This document shows, piece by piece, positions 8,202-15,483 of a DNA stretch of 33,817 nucleotides; the first letter of the stretch is position 1; the number at the start of each line of letters is the position of its first letter. This stretch comes from Chloroflexota bacterium (lineage in GTDB: Bacteria > Chloroflexota > Anaerolineae > UBA4142 > SHND01). The stretch lies in contig SHND01000041.1 in the NCBI GenBank assembly GCA_004295045.1, forward strand, positions 1 to 33,817. The letters are read 5' to 3'. The notes beneath the pieces are model-generated. The model saw nothing but the letters and a program-made list of their open reading frames with translations. It ran no database searches and was not told the origin of the DNA. The translations under genes were made by a program, and so were the position numbers.

Positions 8202-8588
8202 TTACAGCCCATAGTTCGCGGCATCAAAACCCTCAACAACCCCTTCTTCTTTCAATTCACCTGACGCGACTTTGGCAACATAGATACCCGCTTGCTGTTG
8301 ACTCCACTTGGCATCGAATTCTTCGCGTCCAAGTTTGTACCAATCCGCATTCATATCAATATATTCGCGCCAATTTTCCGGCACATCTTCATTCGGGAAA
8401 ATCGCGCTGACAGGACATTCGGGCACACATGCCCCACAGTCAATGCACGTATCGGGGTCAATGTAGAGCTGAAAGGTGCCAGAAAACCCGTCCTCATCTT
8501 TTCGTAAATGAATACAATCCACAGGACAAACGTTAACGCAAGCGGTGTCTTTGGTTGCGATGCACGGCTCGGCGATTGTAAAAGCCAT
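8202..8588 (-). CDS. fdxA: FdxA-type 7Fe ferredoxin (first copy, extended C-terminus)
   Basis: The 128-residue paralogue of the downstream ferredoxin has the same two cluster motifs (PCIATKDTACVNVCPVDC and DTCIDCGACVPECP) and the same WREYIDMNADWYK tail. It has an extra C-terminal stretch of about 25 residues ending in FDAANYGL. A good AGGGAGG ribosome-binding sequence precedes the ATG. The leader upstream is AT-rich with TATAAC and TATAAT hexamers near 8610-8625 (minus strand), so the promoter of the two-gene ferredoxin operon is probably here. The two copies differ mainly in the loop between clusters, so they may serve different partners. Confidence 0.93.
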   Translation of the reverse strand: MAFTIAEPCIATKDTACVNVCPVDCIHLRKDEDGFSGTFQLYIDPDTCIDCGACVPECPVSAIFPNEDVPENWREYIDMNADWYKLGREEFDAKWSQQQAGIYVAKVASGELKEEGVVEGFDAANYGL

Positions 8589-8771
8589 TGGAAAACCTCC
8601 CTAAATAATTATAATGTTATACGGTTGAAAATACGTCATTACTCATTCGTGACGCATTGAACAAGATGATACTCTAATTTATTTTTAACGTCAAGTAGAA
8701 TTTCACGCGCAGCTTGCGCGCGCTGAAAAATTTATCTTGGCGCGTCCTTCGCGCGGCGCGTCACAAAGTGA

Positions 8772-8806
8772 TTGACAGGCGCGCGCGCATAGTGTAAGAT
8801 GCGCGC
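8772..8806 (+). promoter_or_regulatory. Sigma70-type promoter with palindrome around the -10
   Basis: TTGACA (8772-8777), 17-base spacer, TAAGAT (8795-8800), about 50 bases before the FtsB-like gene. The -10 is enclosed by the inverted repeat GCGCGCAT (8783-8790) and ATGCGCGC (8799-8806), a possible operator. Confidence 0.72.
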
Positions 8807-8851
8807 ACGGGGCATCCCCTTACCATCGAACACGCGGACTCTTTTCCACAT

Positions 8852-9235
8852 ATGTTGAAATCACTTGGCTTGATCCAAATTTTTGTTCTGCTCGTCGTCG
8901 CGGCGCTCTTTATCATGACGTGGGATTTTGGACGCCGCGTAATTGAAAATGTCCAGCTCGTCCAAGCCGCGCAAGCCGCCGACGCTGAACTCGCGCATGT
9001 CGAACAGGTCAACGCGCAGCTCAAACAGCTGAAAAAAGATGTAACCACCGACACCTGGGTGGCGAAAAAAGCGCGTGCCGATTTGCATTACGCGTTGCAA
9101 AATGAAACGCTGTTCATTCCCGCCGCGACGCCGCCCGCCCCGGCCGCATCCGCGCCCGCCGTCGTCCCCTCGCCGGCTCCGCCCCGCCCCATTTGGCAAG
9201 ATTGGCTTGAAGCCATTTTTGGTCCCTCCCAATAG
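8852..9235 (+). CDS. FtsB/DivIC-like single-pass coiled-coil protein
   Basis: The 127-residue bitopic membrane protein has one N-terminal transmembrane helix (about 7-26), a coiled-coil stretch rich in Ala, Gln, Val and Leu (about 30-62), a short conserved region (VAKKARADLHYALQNETLF), and an Ala/Pro-rich tail. This layout, with a conserved region resembling AR..L.Y...NE.LF, is that of septum formation initiators (FtsB/DivIC), which link divisome proteins outside the membrane. No other division gene adjoins it, so the assignment is by architecture only. There is no clear Shine-Dalgarno sequence, but a strong promoter lies upstream. DUF711 follows after 48 bases containing a hairpin. Confidence 0.7.
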   Translation: MLKSLGLIQIFVLLVVAALFIMTWDFGRRVIENVQLVQAAQAADAELAHVEQVNAQLKQLKKDVTTDTWVAKKARADLHYALQNETLFIPAATPPAPAASAPAVVPSPAPPRPIWQDWLEAIFGPSQ

Positions 9236-9243
9236 CGAATCGC

Positions 9244-9268
9244 TTGTGCGCTGCTTGCCAGCGCACAA
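9244..9268. other. Perfect 10-bp hairpin between two genes
   Basis: TTGTGCGCTG (9244-9253) and CAGCGCACAA (9259-9268) form a perfect stem with a five-base loop. No T run follows, so it is more likely an mRNA stabiliser, processing or attenuation structure than a terminator. Confidence 0.6.
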
Positions 9269-9283
9269 TTCATCTGCGCTCCA

Positions 9284-10447
9284 ATGAAGATTCGTTCTGT
9301 CACTTGTTTCTTGGGTGTGAATGAAACACTCACAGACGCGTCGCTGGAACGCGCGGCGGCGCTGAATGAATCGGCGCGCGCAATGGCAACAGACGCCGGC
9401 TTTGTGCTTCAAACGACGCGCCTTGCCGCGCAACCCCTCCACGCGATTTTGCGCGAAAACCCCGCACGCGAATTCGGACGCGCGTTTGAGAAAAACTATC
9501 GCGCGCTCGGTTTTGATTATGGCGCGCTGCTCTTGTCCTCACCGGAACTGTACGCGGACGCAAGCACCTTGGTGCAAGAGAATTCTAGTTTGTTCGTCTC
9601 GCTCGCCATCGCGTCGAAAAAAAACGGCATTGATTTTGACGCACTCCGCGCAGCCGCAATAACAATTCACGCGCTCGGACACGATAAAGCAGAGGGTTTG
9701 AGCAATTTTCGGTTTGCCGCGTCCGCCAATGTGCCGCCGAACGTTCCCTTTTTTCCCACCGCGTATGCGGGCGATGACACGCCAAGTTTTGCGTTCGCCG
9801 CGCAAGCCGCCGACCTCGCGGTGGATGCGTTCACCGACGCGCGCGATTTGAATGACGCGCGAACGCGTTTGGTGAACGTGTTGGAAACTCACGGCGCGCG
9901 GTTGGATGAATGGGGCAAGCAGCTGCAAGCAAAAAGCGGCGTGCGTTACGCGGGCATTGATTTTTCGCTCGCGCCGTATCCGGACGAAAACAACAGTCTC
10001 GCCACCGCACTCGAACGCTTGGCGGGCGCGCGCTTTGGCACACGCGGGACATTGTTCGCCGCATCATTCGTCACCGACACATTGCGGCTCGCAAAATTTA
10101 CGCGCGCGGGATTTAGTACATTAATGTTACCCATGCTCGAAGATTGGACGATGGCGCGGCGTTCCCACGAAAATTTGTACTCGCTCGATTCATTACTTTT
10201 GTATTCCACCGTTTGCGGCACCGGACTTGATACCATTCCCCTCGCGGGCGATACAACCCAACACGAAATCGCCGCGCTGCTGCTCGACCTCGCCGCGCTC
10301 GCAGTGAAATTGGATAAACCGCTCACCGCGCGCCTCATTCCCGTTCCCGACCTTTCCGCGGGCGAATCCACGCAATTCAATTTTGAATATTTCGCGAACG
10401 CGCGCGCGTTCGGCATTGACGCGGACACGCGCATGAAATTGGTATAA
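9284..10447 (+). CDS. DUF711 (UPF0210-like) family protein
   Basis: The 387-residue cytosolic protein begins with KIRSVTCFLG and carries FRFAASANVPPNVPFFPTAYAG near residues 145-165. Both are marks of the DUF711 family; structures of relatives show a fold related to pyruvate formate-lyase, but the reaction is unknown. I see no glycyl-radical motif at the C-terminus. Length is slightly under that of the larger UPF0210 proteins (about 450). It follows the FtsB-like gene and may share its promoter. A rho-independent terminator comes directly after its stop. No Shine-Dalgarno sequence is evident before the ATG. Confidence 0.85.
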   Translation: MKIRSVTCFLGVNETLTDASLERAAALNESARAMATDAGFVLQTTRLAAQPLHAILRENPAREFGRAFEKNYRALGFDYGALLLSSPELYADASTLVQENSSLFVSLAIASKKNGIDFDALRAAAITIHALGHDKAEGLSNFRFAASANVPPNVPFFPTAYAGDDTPSFAFAAQAADLAVDAFTDARDLNDARTRLVNVLETHGARLDEWGKQLQAKSGVRYAGIDFSLAPYPDENNSLATALERLAGARFGTRGTLFAASFVTDTLRLAKFTRAGFSTLMLPMLEDWTMARRSHENLYSLDSLLLYSTVCGTGLDTIPLAGDTTQHEIAALLLDLAALAVKLDKPLTARLIPVPDLSAGESTQFNFEYFANARAFGIDADTRMKLV

Positions 10448-10451
10448 AGAA

Positions 10452-10482
10452 AAAAATCTCGACGGTGCGTCGAGATTTTTTT
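10452..10482 (+). terminator. Rho-independent terminator
   Basis: AAAAATCTCGACG and CGTCGAGATTTTT pair around a three-base loop (10465-10467) and run into T residues, directly after the DUF711 stop. Confidence 0.93.
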
Positions 10483-10543
10483 ACGATTGGTTTAGAGGAA
10501 CGTATGCTACAATTCACGGCGCGGTCACATTAACTAAATTTTC

Positions 10544-10571
10544 GCGATTGGCGATTTGCGATACGCGAAAT
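10544..10571 (+). repeat. Heptamer tandem repeat GCGATNN before a gene start
   Basis: Four consecutive seven-base units GCGATTG, GCGATTT, GCGATAC, GCGAAAT. The outer parts form an inverted repeat (TTTCGCG/CGCGAAA). The array ends 16 bases before the next start codon. Similar arrays occur at 12394-12466, 24874-24936 and 25973-26057. Confidence 0.7.
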
Positions 10572-10587
10572 TCTGCAATGGAGCAGT

Positions 10588-12399
10588 ATGAGCGACAAAA
10601 CATTTCTTTTACTCGGCGGCGCGGGCTTGGTCGGCTTGCAGGTGGCGCGGGCGATTGCGCGCGAAATGGACGCCGAAAAAATTATCATCGCCTCGCTGTA
10701 CCAACGTGAAGTACGCGAGGCGATTGCTGTTTTGAAAAAAGAGTGCGCCGAGATCGAATGGATTGGCGAATACGGCGACATTTTTCTCCGCGAGGAATTT
10801 CAGCACGAACGCCGCAGCGATCTGATGGCGTCCAAAACGCGGCGCGACGAATTGTACGACGATTTGTTTGGCAATTTTCACGACGCGTATCGGCGTTCGC
10901 GCCTGGCACAATTGATTTTGCAATACAAGCCGAACGTCATCGTGGACAGCATCAACACCGCAACCGCCATCAGTTATCAAGACGTTTACGCCGCATCCGT
11001 CATCGCAAAACAAAACTTGGACGCGTTGTTTGACGAAATTGACGCGTTGACGCGCGCGGTTCACCAGCTAAACCACGTAGCCATCGTCGAGCCAAGCGCA
11101 TCCATTCAACTGGCGCATTCGCGCGAACAAACCGAACACCTCACCACACAACTCTCTACGCATATTGAAAACATCGCGCACCTGCGGAAACCGGCGCAAA
11201 CGGCGTTCGAGTCATTGTTGATTTCGCAAGCGGTGCCGCAGTTGATTCGCCACATCGTTTTGATTCTGCGCGCGATGGACCAGGTGGGCACACGGTTGTA
11301 TTTGAAAATTGGAACGACGGGGACGGGCGGTATGGGGCTGAATATTCCGTACACGCACGGCGAAGACAAACCGAGCGCGAAACTCATGTCAAAAACAGCG
11401 ATGGGCTTTGCGCATACGGGACTGATGTTTCTGATGGCGCGCACGCCCGACGCGCCGATTGTCAAAGAGATCAAACCCGCCGCGATGATTGGCTATGCCG
11501 ATATCAATGTGCGCGCGATTCACGAACGCGGCAAACAAGTATTGCGTTACGCGCCAAGAACGGAAAAGTTAAACGGCAGCTTGACGCTGCGCGACAGTGC
11601 CGACGCTTACGACGAACGCGGCAAGTTAGAAGTTGTCATCGTGGACACGGGCGAAAATGGTTTATTCGCCAAGGGCGAGTTTGAAGCGATTACGGCAATG
11701 AATCAGATGGAATTTATCACGCCGGAAGAAATCGCCAGTAAAGTGGTATTGGAAATAATGGGCGTGAATACGGGCAACGAAGTTTTGTCCGCGCTCGACA
11801 GTACCGTATTGAATCCAAGTTATCGCGCGGGGACTTTGCGCCGCGCGGCGTTGGAAGATTTGGCGCGGTTGGAAGACGAGACGCAAAGCCCCTCCATCGC
11901 GTTGGGGCAACTTGGACCGCCCGAACTTTCGAAATTGTTGTTCGAAGCGTTTCTCTTGCGCCAACGCTATCACACGCTCGACCGCGTGCTCAACCAGCGT
12001 CCGAAAAAAATCGCGGACGCGCTTTATGCATGGCTCAAGAAACATTCCGAAATTGTCGAAATGATCGTTTCGGTCGGCGTCCCGATTCTCGCGCCTGACG
12101 GCATCACCATTTTGCGCGGTCCGCGCATTCGGATTCCCGAACGCGCGGATACGAATCGCGTCGAGGTTTCATCAGAGAACGTTGAGCTGTGGGCGCAAAA
12201 AGGGTGGGTGGATTTGCGCGCGGAAAACTTTGTAATGTGGCGCGAACGTTTTGAAAAAATGGAACGCGCGCGCAAAGGATTGCGCGGACGCGGTTCGTCT
12301 GCCGTCACCACCGAAGCGTATTTGTACGAGGACATTCGCATCGGCGAAGTTGTTGCATGGGTGTTTAATAATGAAGTGGAAGGATATAGGATAAAGTAG
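10588..12399 (+). CDS. Large Rossmann-fold (SDR-like) protein of unknown function
   Basis: The 603-residue protein begins with a dinucleotide-binding strand-loop (GGAGLVG at residues 10-16), typical of SDR/saccharopine-dehydrogenase-type Rossmann folds. The rest is long and not part of a standard SDR. It includes a KIGTTGTGGMGLNIPYTHGE stretch (near 240-260) reminiscent of a phosphate- or nucleotide-binding loop, and a mixed alpha/beta C-terminal half. I do not recognise a named enzyme. NAD(P) binding is a reasonable inference, the substrate is unknown. GGAG lies just before the ATG. The stop codon is embedded in the first unit of a heptamer repeat array, and the LLM oxidoreductase gene follows 68 bases later, so the two probably belong to one transcript. 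Confidence 0.75.
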   Translation: MSDKTFLLLGGAGLVGLQVARAIAREMDAEKIIIASLYQREVREAIAVLKKECAEIEWIGEYGDIFLREEFQHERRSDLMASKTRRDELYDDLFGNFHDAYRRSRLAQLILQYKPNVIVDSINTATAISYQDVYAASVIAKQNLDALFDEIDALTRAVHQLNHVAIVEPSASIQLAHSREQTEHLTTQLSTHIENIAHLRKPAQTAFESLLISQAVPQLIRHIVLILRAMDQVGTRLYLKIGTTGTGGMGLNIPYTHGEDKPSAKLMSKTAMGFAHTGLMFLMARTPDAPIVKEIKPAAMIGYADINVRAIHERGKQVLRYAPRTEKLNGSLTLRDSADAYDERGKLEVVIVDTGENGLFAKGEFEAITAMNQMEFITPEEIASKVVLEIMGVNTGNEVLSALDSTVLNPSYRAGTLRRAALEDLARLEDETQSPSIALGQLGPPELSKLLFEAFLLRQRYHTLDRVLNQRPKKIADALYAWLKKHSEIVEMIVSVGVPILAPDGITILRGPRIRIPERADTNRVEVSSENVELWAQKGWVDLRAENFVMWRERFEKMERARKGLRGRGSSAVTTEAYLYEDIRIGEVVAWVFNNEVEGYRIK

Positions 12400-12466
12400 C
12401 AAGTAGCAAGTAGTATGGAGCAAACGCCGTTCTGCTACCTGCTACCTGCCACCTGCTACCTGCCAA
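12394..12466 (+). repeat. Two opposed heptamer arrays forming a hairpin
   Basis: Three AAGTAGY units (12394-12414) are followed, after 17 bases, by five CTGCYAM units (12432-12466): CTGCTAC, CTGCTAC, CTGCCAC, CTGCTAC, CTGCCAA. The left array is nearly the reverse complement of the right (6 of 7 per unit), so a long hairpin is possible. The left array contains the stop of the upstream gene; the right ends one base before the next ATG. Confidence 0.8.
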
Positions 12467-12467
12467 C

Positions 12468-13466
12468 ATGAAAATTGACGTAGCCACTCTCGTTCCCAAT
12501 TTGCGCGAAATGCCAGAGCTGGCGCGCGCGATTGAAGAAATCGGTTTCGATTGTCTGTGGACGAGTGAAACACAGCACGACCCGTTCTTGCCGTTGGCAA
12601 TCGCGGCGGAGCATACGGAAAAAATCGAATTGGGCACCGCGATTGCAGTGGCGTTTCCGCGCAGCCCGACGGTTCTCGCGCAGACCGCGTGGGATTTGCA
12701 AAACGCGTCGAACGGGCGCTTTATTTTGGGACTTGGCACGCAGGTGAAACCGCACATTGAACGCCGCTTCGGAACGGTGTGGGAACATCCCGCCGCGAAA
12801 TTGCGCGAAATGATCTTGGCGATGCGCGCCGTGTGGGACGCGTGGCAAGGCGACGGGCGCATCAACTTTCGCGGCGAGTTTTACAAAATTACGTTGATGA
12901 CGCCGTTCTTTAACCCGGGTCCCATCGAACATCCGAACATTCCCATTTACATCGCGGGCGTGAATGAAAAATTGTGCCAAGTCGCGGGCGAATTATGTCA
13001 GGGCTTTCATGTGCATCCGTTTCACACGCCGAAATATATTCGCGAACTGATATTGCCGAATATCGAAATGGGTTTGCAGAAAACACTGCGCGCGCGCGCG
13101 GATATTCAACTATCGTCCGCGATTTTTGTGGCGACGGATGAAGGCGAGCGCGAAATGGTGCGGATGCAAATTTCCTTTTACGCGTCCACGCCAACCTATC
13201 GCCCCGTTTTGGAAATGCACGGCTGGGGTGACGCGGGCGAAAAACTTTCGTCGCTCGCCGCACACAAAGAATGGGGCGAAATGTCCGCGCAAATCACGGA
13301 CGAGATGCTGGAACAATTTTGCGTGATGACGACGCCCGATAATTTGGCGAACGCGATCAAGACGCGTTACGAAGGACTGCTTGACCGCATCACGCTTTAC
13401 ACGCCGTTTGAGGCGGGCCATGATACGGAGAGGTGGAAAGAGTTGGTGCGCGCGTTCAGGCGTTGA
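12468..13466 (+). CDS. LLM class (luciferase-like) F420-type oxidoreductase
   Basis: The 332-residue protein has a bacterial luciferase-like TIM barrel. The N-terminus MKIDVATLVPNL, then GFDCLWTSETQHDPF and an ELGTAIAVAFPRSP strand, are typical of the F420-dependent branch (TIGR03617-type). The reaction is unknown; such enzymes transfer hydride between F420 or FMN and small organic substrates. No F420 biosynthesis gene is in the window. No Shine-Dalgarno sequence is visible; the start directly follows a heptamer array. Its last bases double as the -35 of the HicBA promoter, and its last 33 bases are repeated at 13963-13995 beyond HicBA. Confidence 0.9.
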   Translation: MKIDVATLVPNLREMPELARAIEEIGFDCLWTSETQHDPFLPLAIAAEHTEKIELGTAIAVAFPRSPTVLAQTAWDLQNASNGRFILGLGTQVKPHIERRFGTVWEHPAAKLREMILAMRAVWDAWQGDGRINFRGEFYKITLMTPFFNPGPIEHPNIPIYIAGVNEKLCQVAGELCQGFHVHPFHTPKYIRELILPNIEMGLQKTLRARADIQLSSAIFVATDEGEREMVRMQISFYASTPTYRPVLEMHGWGDAGEKLSSLAAHKEWGEMSAQITDEMLEQFCVMTTPDNLANAIKTRYEGLLDRITLYTPFEAGHDTERWKELVRAFRR

Positions 13467-13490
13467 CGCAGAGGTGAATCGTTTTATACT
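13463..13490 (+). promoter_or_regulatory. HicBA promoter overlapping the LLM stop codon
   Basis: TTGACG (13463-13468), 16-base spacer, TATACT (13485-13490), 21 bases before the HicB start. The -35 is built from the LLM stop codon and the two bases after it. Confidence 0.7.
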
Positions 13491-13511
13491 TCATTTGGAG
13501 GAGCAAGGAAC

Positions 13512-13700
13512 ATGAAACCCAAGTATGTCTATTGGCAGGATGAGGAAATGTGGCTCGGCTATTTGGAGGAGTTTCCTAGTTATTGGACCCAAGGCGAAAC
13601 ACTCCAAGAGCTGCAAGAGAATTTGATTGACCTCTATAAAGAATTGACGAGTGGAAACATTCCAAGTGTGCTGCGCGTTGCCGAACTCGAAATCGCATGA
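13512..13700 (+). CDS. hicB: HicB-family antitoxin
   Basis: The 62-residue protein is of the short HicB type: an N-terminal strand (KYVYWQDEEMWLGYLEEFP), then a TQGETLQELQENL helix, the degenerate RNase H-like fold that binds and blocks HicA. There is no DNA-binding C-terminal domain, as is usual for short HicB proteins of antitoxin-first modules. A strong GGAGG ribosome-binding sequence lies upstream. It overlaps the toxin gene by four bases (ATGA), so the two are translationally coupled. It should neutralise the downstream HicA toxin. The own promoter within the end of the LLM gene indicates an autonomous module. Confidence 0.9.
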   Translation: MKPKYVYWQDEEMWLGYLEEFPSYWTQGETLQELQENLIDLYKELTSGNIPSVLRVAELEIA

Positions 13701-13906
13701 AACGCATAGACCTGCTCAAAGCGATTGAAAAGATGGGATGTGTCTTGATTCGTCATGGCGGCAGGCATGATTGGTATCAGAATCCCAAAACCAAGGTTTC
13801 GCAACCTGTGCCGCGCCATCGTGAAATTAAAGAGCCGCTCGCGCGGCATATTATCAAGCTGCTTGGAAATCCTGACGACGATGAATCCACTTCCAAACCG
13901 CGCTGA
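13697..13906 (+). CDS. hicA: HicA-family mRNA interferase toxin
   Basis: The 69-residue protein has a dsRBD-like HicA fold: KRIDLLKAIEKMGCVLIRHGG, then RHDWYQNPKT and QPVPRHREIKEPLARHIIKLLG. The catalytic His expected in the GG-x-H segment is present (RHGGRHDWY). HicA toxins are ribosome-independent mRNA-cleaving enzymes. It overlaps HicB by four bases. It is followed by a relic of the LLM gene's 3' end rather than by a clear terminator, which suggests the pair came in as an insertion. Confidence 0.92.
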   Translation: MKRIDLLKAIEKMGCVLIRHGGRHDWYQNPKTKVSQPVPRHREIKEPLARHIIKLLGNPDDDESTSKPR

Positions 13907-13962
13907 GTCAGCGTTAGAGAACGCTTCCTACGCGATGTAGGTAATCACCAAATATAAAGCAC

Positions 13963-13995
13963 TGGACAGAGTTGGTGTGCGCGTTCAAGCATTGA
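13963..13995 (+). pseudogene. Duplicated 3' end of the LLM oxidoreductase gene
   Basis: These 33 bases match 29 of 33 positions of the final ten codons plus stop of the LLM gene (13434-13466) in the same orientation. Translation gives WTELVCAFKH then stop, against WKELVRAFRR then stop in the intact gene. The upstream side does not continue as an open frame. HicBA lies precisely between the two copies. Confidence 0.75.
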
Positions 13996-14055
13996 GGTCT
14001 CCCCATCAAATCAAAATTAGCTCGTAAAAAAATCTTCGACTCGCCGCTTTGGTCC

Positions 14056-14652
14056 GTGCGCGCGATTGTGTGGATTTCGATTCCCGTCATTGCCATCACG
14101 GCGCTGTTGGTCTTTTGGCTGAGCAATCGCTCGTTCTTGGGCGAAGCGGCGATCATTTTGGGAATTATTGCGTTCGGCTTGTTCGCGTTTCTCGCCATCG
14201 GTCTGTTTCACGGCGTTCGTTTGGAAGAACCTATCATCGAGAATCCGGACAAACCGTTTGGCTCGACGGACTTTGATGTTGGTTCTGCGGTGGGACTTGA
14301 TGCAATGCCCATACCAGACCTCAAACTGGATGTGCCGGATGTTGGCGGCGGCGGCGATGACATTGCAGGTTGTTTGGTGTCTATTGTTTTGTGGGTTGTG
14401 GTGTTGATTGTGTTAGCGATTCTTTTTTGGCTGCTCGTTCAGGTTCTGGCATTTGTGCTACCGTGGGTGCTGCTTACGCTGTATTGGGTCTTTTTTCGCG
14501 CGCTCAAACTCATCTTTGGAAAATCGCCCATGACGCGCGGAAAAATTGTACCCAGTTTAGGTTACGCGCTTTTTTTCACCGTTCTGTACACGGGCTGGCT
14601 ATTTGTGTTGTTGGGGCTGCTTCAAACCCTTCGCGCGTTGGCAACGAGCTAA
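14056..14652 (+). CDS. Membrane protein of unknown function
   Basis: The protein is about 198 residues with two N-terminal transmembrane helices (about 3-22 and 28-50), an acidic Gly-rich extramembrane segment (about 55-100), then three hydrophobic helices (about 103-140 and 160-190). The GTG at 14056 is the first standard start. The frame is open 17 codons further up to an ATC at 14005, which has GAGG at 13994-13997, a fitting ribosome-binding position, and would add a basic N-terminus typical of a membrane protein. The true start may therefore be the non-standard ATC, or the original start was lost. I do not recognise a family. The gene lies between the HicBA insertion and the restriction-gene relics. 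Confidence 0.7.
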   Translation: MRAIVWISIPVIAITALLVFWLSNRSFLGEAAIILGIIAFGLFAFLAIGLFHGVRLEEPIIENPDKPFGSTDFDVGSAVGLDAMPIPDLKLDVPDVGGGGDDIAGCLVSIVLWVVVLIVLAILFWLLVQVLAFVLPWVLLTLYWVFFRALKLIFGKSPMTRGKIVPSLGYALFFTVLYTGWLFVLLGLLQTLRALATS

Positions 14653-14657
14653 GGCTA

Positions 14658-14804
14658 ATGCCCACCTACTCCCCCACCCCAGCGCGCGCCGAAATCCAAA
14701 ACCTCGTCGAAACGTTTGCGCGCAATGAAAGCGCGCTGCAGCACGCGCCCGAAGCGCAAATCGAAAATGATTTTCTGCGCCCATCTCTCAATTCTATTCC
14801 GTAA
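14658..14804 (+). pseudogene. Truncated 5' end of a type IIG-like restriction-modification gene, copy 1
   Basis: The 48-codon frame starts MPTYSPTPARAEIQNLVETF and reaches AQIENDFLRP, a pattern seen at the N-terminus of large type IIG/Eco57I-like restriction-methylation enzymes (the NE...EAQ...DFLRPLF region). It then breaks off after 125 bases. The same 125 bases recur at 15484-15608 with six mismatches. No methylase or nuclease body is left. The toxin gene begins 12 bases after its stop. Confidence 0.7.
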
Positions 14805-14816
14805 CAGCCAAACTTT

Positions 14817-15116
14817 ATGCACATCATCAGCATCAAAAAACTACGAGATTTTTGGGAACAACATCCCGAGGCAAAAGAGCCCTTACGCCGCTGGTATCAA
14901 GTCACAAGGCAAGCGCGATGGCGGAGTTTGACAGACACGCGCCGTGATTTTCCGCACGCGGACTTGACAGGTATTTGCACAATCTTTAATATCAAAGGCA
15001 ACGATTATCGGTTGGTCAGCAAGATTTATTATCCAAGCCAGGTTGTTCTGGTACGCGCTGTGTTGACTCATGCCGAATATGATAAGGGGAGGTGGAAACA
15101 TGATTGCGAAGCTTGA
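14817..15116 (+). CDS. higB: HigB-family toxin
   Basis: The 99-residue RelE/HigB-fold toxin (HigB_toxin family) has ISIKKLRDFWEQHPEAK and ARWRSLTDTRRDFPHAD, then FNIKGNDYRLVSKIYY, and ends with LTHAEYDKGRW. The FNIKGN-YRL and THAEYDK blocks are the family hallmarks and include the residues implicated in ribosome-dependent mRNA cleavage. Toxin-first order, as is usual for HigBA. The antitoxin start overlaps its end by 17 bases. No clear promoter or strong ribosome-binding sequence precedes it, so expression may come from upstream. Confidence 0.92.
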   Translation: MHIISIKKLRDFWEQHPEAKEPLRRWYQVTRQARWRSLTDTRRDFPHADLTGICTIFNIKGNDYRLVSKIYYPSQVVLVRAVLTHAEYDKGRWKHDCEA

Positions 15117-15315
15117 CGAATCCAAATATGCCAATTTACTTGCCGCCACGCTCCCCGGCGTGATTACGGATGATGCAGAATTGGAACGACTGACAGAAGA
15201 GGTGAATCGTTTGGTGAGCAAGGGCATAAAACAAGAACGTCTTGCGCCCGAAGAAGAGAAACTCCTTGCGCTGTTGACGCGGCTGATTCAAGATTACGAG
15301 CAAAATTTTGAATGA
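15100..15315 (+). CDS. higA: HigA-like antitoxin lacking the HTH domain
   Basis: The 71-residue protein starts at ATG 15100, after AGGGGAGGTGG. It carries the N-terminal dimerisation and toxin-contact part of HigA-type antitoxins (KYANLLAATLPGVI, DDAELERLTEEVNRL, LAPEEEKLLALLTRLIQDYE). It stops where the helix-turn-helix domain normally begins. A terminator follows seven bases later, so this is a stable short form rather than a frameshift. It should neutralise the adjacent HigB but is unlikely to repress its own promoter by the usual HTH. Either a natural HTH-less variant or a neatly truncated antitoxin. Confidence 0.85.
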   Translation: MIAKLDESKYANLLAATLPGVITDDAELERLTEEVNRLVSKGIKQERLAPEEEKLLALLTRLIQDYEQNFE

Positions 15316-15321
15316 TTCCCC

Positions 15322-15352
15322 AACTCTCGCCCACCACAGCGAGAGTTTTTCG
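15322..15352 (+). terminator. Rho-independent terminator after HigBA
   Basis: AACTCTCGC (15322-15330) pairs perfectly with GCGAGAGTT (15339-15347) and is followed by T residues. Confidence 0.92.
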
Positions 15353-15378
15353 TTTTGCAAAAAGGCATGATTCGCCAC

Positions 15379-15406
15379 TTGACGTTGTAAAAAGCAAGTC
15401 TAAAAT
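15379..15406 (+). promoter_or_regulatory. Sigma70-type promoter before restriction-gene relic copy 2
   Basis: TTGACG (15379-15384), 16-base spacer, TAAAAT (15401-15406), about 80 bases before the ATG of the truncated gene. It may be the former promoter of the lost restriction-modification system. Confidence 0.6.
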
Positions 15407-15483
15407 CATGCAACGCAAATTTCTGCGATGTCGAGTGGGGTACACTCGCGTTCATCGCCATTTGCTCAACGAAAGATTTCTTC

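Noticed and set aside
9244..9268. Terminator between the FtsB-like and DUF711 genes
   Set aside because: The stem is strong but no T run follows, so it was listed as a hairpin only.
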